Of a DNA stretch of 51,826 nucleotides, positions 34,194 through 43,873 are shown piece by piece. This stretch comes from Lactifluus volemus (taxonomy: Eukaryota; Basidiomycota; Agaricomycetes; Russulales; Russulaceae): assembly GCA_022376515.1 (NCBI GenBank), contig WTXI01000257.1:1-51826 (forward strand). Reading direction: 5' to 3'. Every line of letters starts with the position of its first letter. Position 1 is the stretch's first letter. The notes below the pieces were generated by a model. That model worked only from the letters and a program-made list of their open reading frames with translations. It ran no database searches and was not told the DNA's origin. The translations under genes were made by a program, and so were the position numbers.

Positions 34194-34939
34194 CTATGTG
34201 GCAGGCCGCAGCGCGCGCAAGAGATCGGCGAGGGTGCTGTCCTCCTCTCCGATCATGGCGCTACTTTTGGGAGGCGAGGATGGGCACCTCCTTGTCCGCG
34301 AGGTCTTGCTGCAATTCAATGTTGGCTTCTTCCGCCATTTGACGCATGGGCGGGTCCACTTGGTCCTGAGGCGTCGATACCGCCGTAGTGGAACCCATCG
34401 CGTCTTCCATGTACGATGTCTGTACGTCCAAGTCTGAAAATTGAGCCTCGAATTTATCCATCACGAGGGAGATCTAATGGGAAGGAGATATAGATAAGAG
34501 GGAGGAAGGGGGGAGGGGAAGGGAAAGGGACGCACACGCTCGAGGTTCATGGTTTCCATCGCTTTGTCCATGCCTTTGACTACGCTCATCATGTTACCCG
34601 TGACGTGTCGCATCGTCACAGCCGTCTCGACCTACTTGCTACTGACTCGCAACGCGGAGCAGGTTGAGCGACTCGATCTTCTTTCGGATTGTGTTCGAGG
34701 CGTATATCCGCGCGCCATCATTGTTGCCCTGCTGCAACGCCTGCGTCGAATTCAGTTGTGAGTGGGCCCTTCAAAATACATACATAACTTTTTCAGTCGT
34801 GTCTTCTCCACATTCTCATCCTTTTGCGCCTTCTTTGCTTGGCAGTTGAGTGACTTTGCTGTGAACTGCGGAGATAATCAGTTCAATAAGTTACCATTGC
34901 AGAGATGGAAACTAGTTACTCACTCTCGAGATTGCTCAT
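34194..34939 (-). pseudogene. Did2/CHMP1 pseudogene, copy 5
   Basis: The C-terminal exon reads [57 protein letters not shown] and then departs. Here GGTAACATGATGAGC lacks the extra A seen in other copies. The exon 2 segment (TPFQLK) and its introns are deleted near 34880. MSNLE is at 34939. Head-to-head with DUF6535 copy 6. Confidence 0.75.
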
Positions 34940-35084
34940 TGAAGCGAAGAAAGGTCAATGACCGACTGAGGCTGCGGTCCGGAGCCGGAGTGCATCGTTT
35001 TGTTTACGTGGATTGACGTTCAGACTCAAGGGCGTTTGTCTGCCTTGTATCATCCCACCATCCCTCAATCCATATAAACCTTTC
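34940..35084 (+). promoter_or_regulatory. Divergent promoter, DUF6535 copy 6 / Did2 remnant
   Basis: CGGTCCGGAGCCGGA is at 34975-34989 and CATATAAACC near 35071-35080. The exon 1 ATG (35085) is followed by an in-frame TAA (MSQPADQIV-stop), so exon 1 cannot be coding in this copy. Confidence 0.5.
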
Positions 35085-35290
35085 ATGTCCCAACCTGCTG
35101 ACCAAATCGTTTAAGTGGAGGATGAGAGAATAGACACAAGTACGTCATCCTCTACCCTACTTTAAATCCATAGCTTCACAGAGCTCTATCACTCGTTACA
35201 GTCGGAAACTCCAATGTCCCTCGGTCAGAACAACGTCAACAGTCACAGGGCCAGCCCACCCTTAGTGATGGCGCTGAACCCATTTTCAAC

Positions 35291-37791
35291 ATGTACGTGA
35301 AAATGTCCCAAGAGGAAGATAATAAAATGGCCGATCGCTGGCAAAAGGATGCAGACGGCATCCTCATTTTCGTCAGTTCTTCATCTTACCTCCACGCACT
35401 CGAGAGTAGTGACAAACGTGAACACCGTAGACCGGTTTATTCTCTGCTGCAGTTGCGGCATTGCTCGCGGTGTCAATCCAGGACTTGAGGCCAAATCCAC
35501 AGGATACCGCTGCGTTCTATCTTGCCAACATCTATCAACTTCTCGCTGACCCGAACATATCTCTTGCATCGACCCTTTCCACCCTAGCTACACCACCCCC
35601 GTTCTCTCCACCGAGATATGCAATCTGGGTCAATTCACTCTGGTTCCTGAGCTTGGTCATCAGTCTTACATCTGCACTTCTGGCAACATTGTTACAGCAG
35701 TGGGCGCGTCGATACCTCACAGTTACTCAACCACCGCGATTGAGTCCACACAAGCGAGCACGAATCCGTTCGTTCTTCGCAGATGGAGTGGAAAAGTTTC
35801 ATCTTCCTTTGGCAGTTGAGACATTGCCGACGTTGCTGCACATTTCCCTGTTCCTATTCTTTTCCGGCCTTCTTGTTTTCTTGTTCAACATCAATCACAC
35901 CACGTTCAGTATCGTTTCTTGGTGGATCGGGCTTTCTGGAGGGATATATGGATGCATCGCGTTGCTGCCAATCTTCCATCATGACAGCCCTTACTATGCG
36001 CCTCTCACTTTCTCAACCTGGTTCCTTCTTAATGCCGTGCCATACGAAGTCTTCCGCATTCTCACCTTCATCTCACTTTCCTTTGAATATTTTACCAGCA
36101 CAACCTATGGACGCTTCTATGCGATGCGGGAAGCTTATCGCAAACGGACCTCGTGGGGTATAGTGAAGACAGCCCAAGAATGTGCTTCGAATATGTCAGC
36201 GGAAATCGACGGTCATGTTTTGAAATGGACATTTGAGGCTCTGGACGAAGACCACGAGCTGGAGCAGTTCTTCGAGGCAATCCCTGCCTTCTGTACCTCA
36301 CAAGTTGTCCACGAACCTAGACGAATGCTTGCCAATCTGGATGTTCTGGTTTTGACTGCGGCTTGCGAAGGATTCTTGATCCGTACCTTCGCATCTCGTT
36401 TGCTTTCTGAGAGGATCAAAGAAAGGCGGTTTATACTCTGCATGCAGGCTTTCGATGCACTCCACTATCCATTTCCGTCTTTCAACGTCATCTCACAAGC
36501 TTTTGCCAAGGGCGGAGTGTTTCAGTCCGTTCAAATGGGGAACTTAATCAGAAGCCGATGCCATAGTACGGAAGGCGAAACCGCTTTATGTGCACAAACG
36601 TTAGTTGCTGGGATCATTGCAAATGCAGAACGCGATGATCGTTGGAAGGCGCTCGTGATGGATCAGTTAAGAATATCAGAAGATGTTCTCGAAGACTACC
36701 TCGCACATGGTGACAGCGTATTGCTCGCCAACTGGATCCACATCACTCACCAGTTCTTTCGCTTCTATTACAAGTTTTATTGGATTCCTGACCCGCTATG
36801 GAATATTCAATCGATCATTTCCAAATTCGACATTCGAAATACTCTTCCTGGACTGCAGCACGACTTCTGTGCTTTGTGGAACCAATTGCGTAATGATGAA
36901 TCTTATTATCTCACTGATATTCTGAAACCCAATCGGCATCTTTTCATCGCTTTACATCAAGGCACCGATGCAGTCCCGACCGCTTTCGATGCTTCCACCG
37001 ATGATTCTGACCCCATCCTGGGCCGCTTATCCTCGTATCCATTGTGTAACGTCCTCGGTCATCATTCCGACAGTGCAACAGATTACATCACTCATTTGCT
37101 CATTCACCCTTCCAATGCCGATCTGAACAACGTCGCGCCATCCTTACCCGCATTAAACCCAGATCATACCCGCATACATTTCACAGAACAGCCGTCTTTA
37201 CATGGTGTAGCTCATGCTTCCCCAATCATCCAGTCTTCCCACCTCTCTCCACCAGTCAATGTTGGAAACAACGACTATGCCACTACTGTACCTGACCCAG
37301 CGCTCGCCATTGCAACAGAAAGTCATGCTGACACATCAGTCAACAGCTCAGAGTCTGATAGATCTGATACTCGGCCCGCCATGGTAGCCTCGACTGCGAT
37401 CTCTCCATCGCTTCCGCCTAGTGGTGCCGATCGATTGTACAAGACAGACTCGGATGTTGACCCTCCTTCGATGGTACCTGACATTCCATCATTGTCTTCA
37501 CCTGTACCAGCCTCCAGTGACACGCTTCCTGTGGATCCCCTGATGTCCTCCGAGTCGGCCTCTCCCACATCGCAAATCGACCTAACTACTCCTGGATCAA
37601 GATTGTTGACGCTAGGCTCAGTTCCGGAAACATCTTTTACACCTTTGCAGGTGACCTCTGATTCGCAATCAAACTTGCCAGAGAATGATGCAACGTTCGA
37701 TGCCCAAGACAACTCCCCGGCCAAAGACCTTGCACAGCCTGAGCATCTCGTCGACACAACATCCCCTCGCGACGCTGATCGTTCACAGTAA
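35291..37791 (+). CDS. DUF6535 multipass membrane protein, copy 6
   Basis: Exons 35291-35371 and 35431-37791 (59-nt intron) give about 813 aa, starting at MYVKMSQEEDNKMADRW because the upstream exon has an early stop. The core is type I (RTFASRLLSERIKERRF, QAFDALHYPFPSF, MGNLIRSRCHS) combined with the patch HITHQFFRFYYKFYWIPDPLWN, which resembles type II copies 3 and 5, another mosaic. The tail is the common version with a 4-codon in-frame duplication (SESDRSDTRP) and ends SPRDADRSQ. No frame-breaking change in the long exon. Confidence 0.83.
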
Positions 37792-38399
37792 GATCGAAAT
37801 GGTCACTTTGTTGGACGCCGTCATAAGCTGTCGGAAATGTATTTCAAAATCGGTAATTTGTTCTGTCTCTGAGCCGTGTCAAGGCTGAAGCGCTGAAGTT
37901 TGACTGCAGGTGATGCAAGCGAACTCAGCTCTGGCCGTGTTTACGTATTGTGTTGCGTTTCGTATTCATACGCGGCTGTCTTGATTCACAAATACTTCTC
38001 ACTAGTTCATCTCTATGTTTCTCTCACGCGGCACTGTCCCCCAATTTTACTCCCGTACCAGTTTCTCTTATTACAATTCTTCTTTCTTGATTTATATTAC
38101 CCTGTCGTTTTGTGCTTTCTCTGTCTGAAATAGTGGGTATGTAGATTTTTTGCTCAATCAATTCCCCAGAGCTTGCGCAGAATATTGAATCGCCACGCGG
38201 GTGCGTACGTTGTGGTGTTTACCGCAATTCTTTTATCGATAGTACAACGACAATTTTTCGAGCTGCTTCTTTCGGCGGATAACCACAGCTTGCCAGATGG
38301 GGACCCATCTTGACTCGTAACTCTGAAAAGCACGATAAGGCGTCTCTAAGTAATGATACAGGTACATCCATCCCCTCTACGGTCTACGTAGCTGCTCAG
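37792..38399 (+). repeat. 3' flank of DUF6535 copy 6
   Basis: Same spacer as 2880-3479, with a 9-nt duplication (GCTGAAGCGCTGAAG) next to the candidate intron acceptor. No gene seen. Confidence 0.5.
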
Positions 38400-40096
38400 A
38401 TTTCACCACGACTCAATTCATCCAACGAGCGCACGCCCTGCTCGTACCACTCTTCTCTTCATACCCAAAACTCTTTTCGTGCCTTCATGATGTCCGCCAA
38501 AATGGCATCCCCGAAAGACCATATGCTTCCTGCGCGGAGGGTCCTCGATATGAACCTTGAATTTCTGAAGGGATAAAAAGAAAGTGTAGCGCCACGTCAG
38601 CGCCATATGAAAAGAGGAAGGGGAAAGAACAGAGAGGTGACGATGACGAGAGACAAGGGCCGGACGTACATCGAGATGCGAAGGGTCGCGATTGAGCACG
38701 CGCGTGACGTACAGTTGCTTCATTTCTTTTTAGAAGCTGCTAGGGAGGCCGGGGTACATGCTCGATCTGCTAGAGAGCACGATGTGCTTGTACAGCTCCG
38801 CGTAGATGTCGACTGCCGCACTCTGGATCGTCTCGAGAGCATCTCCGCGACGCCTAGTTGCTCGATGTCGACTGGGTGTGGCTGGGACAGGCACTCGGGC
38901 GCCTCGAACTGTTCAGAGCTGACCTTGATCGTTCGGCCATCGGGAAGCTGACGAATGCGATATCACAAAGTTAGAAGGTTCAAACATATCGGAAGCTAAG
39001 ACGTCATGGGTCTATCTCACGATGTAGCTCTCCACCTGGTAGTCTCCTCTGCCAATTGGGTGTCCATGTCGAGGTCAAAGCCAGAAGCCGGTTTCAACGA
39101 CGCACGCGAATAATGCATAAGTGGATAATATAAAACATACCTGACGCAGCAAAGCTTTTCCTTGATCTCCCGAACAGTCTCAAGGTCAGCCGTGCGGTTG
39201 AATGCGTACCCGCGCATGAGCAGGAGCTTGATTAGATACCGCGTGACGTCCCACCCGGCGATATCGAGTCGCCTCGTGAGATGGCGCAAAGCCGTCAAAT
39301 ACCGGAACGATATGCGTCACGCTGTCGCCAGAGTCGACCACAACGCCGGTCGTCAGGCCTGTAGAAGTTAACCCTCAACATCGGCGTTGCTCTCCCTTCC
39401 TTTTGCGAGCCCGCCTCCTCCCGCCAGGATCTCCGTGACAGCCTCTGCCGAAAGCAAAACAGCAGCGGAAACGACTCCGACGACTGCCCGTTACACATGC
39501 ACATGATGACGTGGCCGAGGTAGGAATGGGGAGGACGGGGAGAAAGGGGGTAGTAGAGCGCACCTTGCGGATAGAGTGTCAGCACTGCCCGACGTACACC
39601 CCATGAAAACCATACTCCTCAAACATAACGACACATGCGCTGCCTGTTCGCTCTCGGGTTCATCAGTGGCTCGGTAAGGTCCTTGCGCCCCGCAGGATCG
39701 ACGCGAAGTTTAAGTCTCTGGAAGAACGTGTAGTCTCAGAGGTACTTCATATCCTCCCTGTTGCGAACGATGCCATGTTCCATTGGCGCGTGACTTGCAG
39801 ATAGTTGGGAAGCGCGGCCGCCTCGTCTCCCACCATGATATCTTTGATGACTGCGTCCCCAACGCGCTCTTCGGCACGCCAAATAGGTCGTCCTATCACA
39901 GATGGAAATACTGCGATAATTTTTTCATCAGTGAAAGAAACAGAAAAAAATCTCGTGCGGACCCACTCACCGTGCTCAGGACAATTAGAGCCAGCATATC
40001 CGACTTTGATGAACGTTGGGACGTAAAACATCATATGTAGGTCAACGCTATCGCTCGAGAGTGGATGCCTACCACTATATGCACTGTGGTGTCCAT
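38400..40096 (-). pseudogene. Arp2 pseudogene, long form, copy 6
   Basis: The start codon 40096-40094 reads [102 protein letters not shown] and [17 protein letters not shown] follow in order. It lacks the retroposon found in copy 4 at the equivalent place (about 40075), so it preserves the empty site. Lesions are the shared 5-nt loss at FA..HLTRR, loss of the TALV codons, and frame changes at the ends of several exons. Confidence 0.85.
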
Positions 40097-40407
40097 GATA
40101 CTGTCGGTCGGGGAGTGCAGTTGTATTGACGCTTTGAGGCCCGATAAGTAGATATAATTATTTTCTAATCGGGTTTAGTTTTTAATAATAAATCTGCATT
40201 TTTTATTTCGCAACGTGTATCTACGATGAAGACGCTGTCCCTGCATGGGTGACGCGTTGACGACTCACTATGCTCATTGTGACTGCAGATTATGAAATGA
40301 CAAATTCAATTCTAGGTGTGCGGCGAGAGAAAACTAACACATGTACTGTAGCAAAGTACCATAACCACGTCAACTCGAACACACTGGCAATTCTACTCCC
40401 GTATCAG
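40097..40407. repeat. AT-rich spacer of the long block, third copy
   Basis: Counterpart of 5173-5460. No gene seen. Confidence 0.45.
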
Positions 40408-40671
40408 CTAGTTTGTAGTACGATATCTACCAGGGCGAGTCCTCTGGCCCATCCCCCTTTTCCTCATGTAAACAGGATATTCAAATTGCGTAAACATGCC
40501 TAATGATGATGGGCACACGAATGGCGCCCACGGCAACAGCAAAGACACATGTTTTCCGAACCCTTTGATGGGCGAGAATAGTGTGGTCTCCAGCCAGGGG
40601 TCCAGCCGTTGCCTATTGGCCAATCGTTCCAGGCGTCGGCGCCAGTCGGCCCAGTGCGATTTCTTTCCACG
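40408..40671 (-). pseudogene. Small gene of unknown function, copy 3 (N-terminus missing)
   Basis: The frame is open from KKSHWADWRRRLERLANRQRLDPWLETTLFSPIKGF through HVSLLLPWAPFVCPSSLGMF to the stop at 40408, which shows the undisrupted join between the two halves seen in the other copies. The first about 35 codons and the promoter are missing: at about 40671 the sequence switches to the 3' flank of an Arp2 remnant. Family not recognised. Confidence 0.5.
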
Positions 40672-40785
40672 AATAAACACAGCTTGCCGAGTGGGGGAGC
40701 CGTCTTGTCTCGTAACTTTGAAAAACAGGATAAGGTGTTTCTCAGTAATGATACAGATACATCCATCTACGGTCGATGTAGCTGC

Positions 40786-41553
40786 TCAACTTTCACCACG
40801 ACCCAATTTATCGAACGAGCGCATGTACCACTCCTCATTGATACCCAAAACTGTTCTCGTGCCTTCATGATGTCCGCCAAAACGGCACCCTCAGGGAAGA
40901 CCATGTGCTTCCTGCGCGGCGGGTCCTCGATACGAATCTTGAATTTCTGAAAAGAAAAAAAAAACCAGGTCAGCGCCATATGGAAAAAGAAGGGGGGGGG
41001 GGAAACAGGGAGGTGACAGTGACGAGAGACAAGGGCCGGACGTACATTCAGACGCGAAGGGTCGCGGTTGAGTACACGCGTAAAGTACAGTTGCTTCATT
41101 TCTTTTTCGAGGCGGGATACATGCTCGATCCGCCGGAGAGCACGACGTGTTTGTACAGCTCCGTGCGGATGTCGTCCGCCGCGCTCTGGGTCGTCTTGAA
41201 GAGCATCTCCGCAACGCCCGGTTGCTCGATGTCGACCAGGTGTGGCTGAAATATGCACTCGGGCGCCTCGCGAAATGTATTGCAGAGCGCGTGATCATCC
41301 CCGAACCAGAGTTGAAGCACAGCGCCGGTCGTAAGGCCTGCAGAAGTTAACATCGGGGCTGCTCTCCTTTCTATTTGAGAGCCCTCCTCCCGCCGGCATC
41401 TCCATGACAGCCTCTGCCGAAAGCGAGGCAGCAGCGGAAAAGACGACGACAAAAGCCCGTTCTATATGCACATGGTGACGCGGCCGAGGTAGGAATGGGG
41501 AGGACGGGGAGAGAGAGGTAGTCGAACGCACCTTGCGCATAAAGCGTCAGCAC
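40786..41553 (-). pseudogene. Arp2 pseudogene, short form, copy 6b
   Basis: From MLTLYAQG (41553) it has the short-form architecture. The GACCGGCGCTGTG stretch is followed by a few non-Arp2 codons and then [53 protein letters not shown]. As in the copy at 12339, the GLPSRLE codons are missing. [35 protein letters not shown] closes it. The middle exons are absent. Confidence 0.8.
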
Positions 41554-41581
41554 TGGGGAGCCACCGCACCGAGACGGCGCC

Positions 41582-42241
41582 CTACGTGGCAGGCCGCAGC
41601 GCGCGCAACCGATCGGCGAGGGTGCTATCCTCCACTCCGATCACGGCGCTACGTTCAGGAGGGGCGAGGCTCGGAACCTCCTTGTCCGCGAGGTCTTGCT
41701 GCAGTCCAAGATTGACTTCTTCCGCCATTTGACGCATGAACGAGTCCACTTGGTCTTGAGGCGTCGATACCGCCGTAGTGTAACCCATCGCATCTTCCAT
41801 GTACGACGTCTGTACGTCCAAGTCTGAAAATTGAGCTTCGAGTTTATCCATCACGAGGGAGATCTAATGGGAAGGAGATATAGATAAGAGGAAGAAAGGG
41901 AGGGAGGAGGAAGGGAGGAAGGGACGCACACGCTCGAGGTTTCCATCGCTTCGTGCATGCCTCTGACCAAGTTACGCTCGTCATGTTTACCCGTAGCATG
42001 TAGCATCGTCACGGCCGTCTCGACCCTGCTTGCTACTGACTCGCAAGGCGGAGCAGGTTGAGCGAGCGTTCGAGGCGTATATCCGCGCGCCATCATTGTT
42101 GCCCTGCTGCAACGCCTGCGTCCAAATAAATTAAAAATTCAGTTGTGAGTGGGCCCTTCAAAATACATATAAACCTTTTTCAGTCGTGTCTTCTCCTTTT
42201 GCGCCTTCTTTGCTTGGCGATTGAGTGACTTTGCTGAACAT
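41582..42241 (-). pseudogene. Did2/CHMP1 pseudogene, copy 6b, cut by a retroposon
   Basis: The C-terminal exon is intact ([64 protein letters not shown] at 41582). Upstream, MHEAMETSSV, HATGKHDERN and [13 protein letters not shown] are recognisable. A deletion removes the [14 protein letters not shown] codons. A retroposon lies at 42257-43471, and the first exons are missing beyond it. Confidence 0.75.
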
Positions 42242-42256
42242 CAGTTTTGGTATTTG

Positions 42257-43471
42257 TTTTTTTTTTTTTTTTTTTTTTTTTTGTGAAGCGATGTATTAGG
42301 TAGCCGAAGATAGTAACTATGTTACCTAACAACTCTAACCTAATGCGCTGAAGCGGACCGTAGTGGTCCGGGCTCGGAGGGAGGGCAAAAAATGCGTTTA
42401 CGCACACCCCTGTTATGGGGTAGTGTGGGGCTCAGGAGGCGGTATTTCCGCGTTTACTACCCACTAAAAAACCTCGTCTCGAGTGATCCAATCTGGATGG
42501 AGTTCCTGGAATTTCTTTTTAAGGGCATTTTCCCAGGCTATTTTAGCCCTTGTCATTGGTGATTTCTCTCTCAAGGTTTTTGTCACCGCTACCTTGTCAT
42601 CGGGTTATTGTGTTCTTTGTGTGTATTACTTTTGTCTTATCTCCATTTTATTCTTATTCTTTTCTCTAGCATTTTTGACATCAGGGAGGAAGGGTGATGG
42701 CGGCGTTTTTCGCCTGTTGTTGGTGCACAAGGGGCCTGACTTGCGGCGGTGACGGGTGGCAGGGGTGGGTCTCGGTTGGCATATTAGCCGATTGATGGTG
42801 CCTTGTTTTCCAGGGGGTTGGTTTCTCTTCGGGGTTTGTTCCGAGCGGGTGTCTGAAAGGGCTCTTTTTCCGCTTTTGGAGTTGGTCTGTGAGGGGAATG
42901 TGGAGGCGTCATCCATGTTGGTGAGGAGTTGGGGCAGTTTGGGTGGGTGTTCATTACAGCGTTCAGTGCATGCTGACAGGGGGGGGTTCGTTATAGTTTT
43001 GGATAGTGTACCTTACAGTTACAGGGGGGGTGGTTCTCGGACTTATGGTGGGGGGGTCTTACAGTAAAATCAATATAGGAGGTGATTAAGGTTGGGGTAC
43101 ATGGTTTTATTTGTTTTCGGGAGGTTATTACAGGGGTGGGGGGGTAGCATTGTCTAGGGGTTGTATAAGACGATCAAGTGGTCATAGAGGTTTGGTCTCT
43201 CTGGCCCTCTGGGTCTGGAGGGAGTCCCCCGCGGACGTTTTGTGAGTTCTTTTAATTTAATTTTATTGGGGGGGGGGGGTTTTCTCGGTGGTTCTTTTCT
43301 TTGGGGGGTTGTGAGGTTTATTTGTTTCTGGAGATGTCGTCTCCTTGGGGGGACGGTTGGTATTTCCGTGAGTGGGCACTGCTCTCAGCTCAACCTTGCC
43401 TTCGCGTTAGCGTTGGAATCCCGAACCATGGTGGTGGTTCGGGTTCAAGGTCCCCCCTGACTGATGTTTTC
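42257..43471 (-). mobile_element. Poly(A)-tailed non-autonomous retroposon 2
   Basis: 1,215 bp starting with a T-run (a - strand A tail) and flanked by a 15-bp duplication CAGTTTTGGTATTTG (42242-42256 and 43472-43486). It shares its 3' conserved block (TTTACGCACACCCCTG, AGTGTGGGGCTCAGG) and 5' end (GGTTCGGGTTCAAGG) with the element at 23870. The middles differ, with long G-rich runs here (for example 43268-43280). No complete coding frame is recognised. Confidence 0.85.
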
Positions 43472-43486
43472 CAGTTTTGGTATTTG

Positions 43487-43873
43487 AGAAGAGTTTATGG
43501 TGACTCGGGCTGCGGTCCGGAGCCGGAATACACGCTTCTCATTTTTATTTTTTGAATTGGAGTTTATTGTCCCTGCAAAAATGCGACAAGACGGTAATCT
43601 ACGATACATCTCCAATCTAGATGGGTCATGGAGGCAAGTATGGAATATCGTTATGTGGTATATAAAAAGGAGGCGGAAAGAAAGAAGGTGCTTACACGGC
43701 CGAAGCGGAGCTGAGGTCTGGGTGGCAGAGGGCGTAGGATAGCTTGAGAGAGGAACGTGAAGCAGGTGCGGAATACACGTTTTCAAAGTTGTTAACGTGG
43801 ATTGACGTTCAGGCTCAAGGGCATTTGTCTGCCTTGTATCGTCCCACCATCTCTCAATCCACATGAACCTTTG
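43487..43873 (+). promoter_or_regulatory. Promoter region of DUF6535 copy 7, disrupted
   Basis: CGGTCCGGAGCCGGA is retained at 43513-43527, but a 234-bp LINE fragment (43535-43768) separates it from the gene. The TATATAAACC of other copies reads CCACATGAACC here, so the TATA-like box is lost. The Did2 5' exons normally found upstream are deleted. Confidence 0.55.
43535..43768 (-). mobile_element. LINE 3' fragment in the copy 7 promoter
   Basis: 234 bp flanked by the 11-bp duplication CGGAATACACG (43524-43534 and 43769-43779). The left end is T-rich (ATTTTTATTTTTTGAATTGG), a degenerate A tail on the - strand. The terminal motif TTGAATTGG.GTTTA..GTCCC also begins the fragment at 47066, so both belong to one LINE family. 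No coding capacity. Confidence 0.75.

Noticed and set aside
42756..43067. Gly-rich open frames inside retroposon 2
   Set aside because: G-rich low-complexity DNA with runs of G gives chance open frames; no domain is visible.
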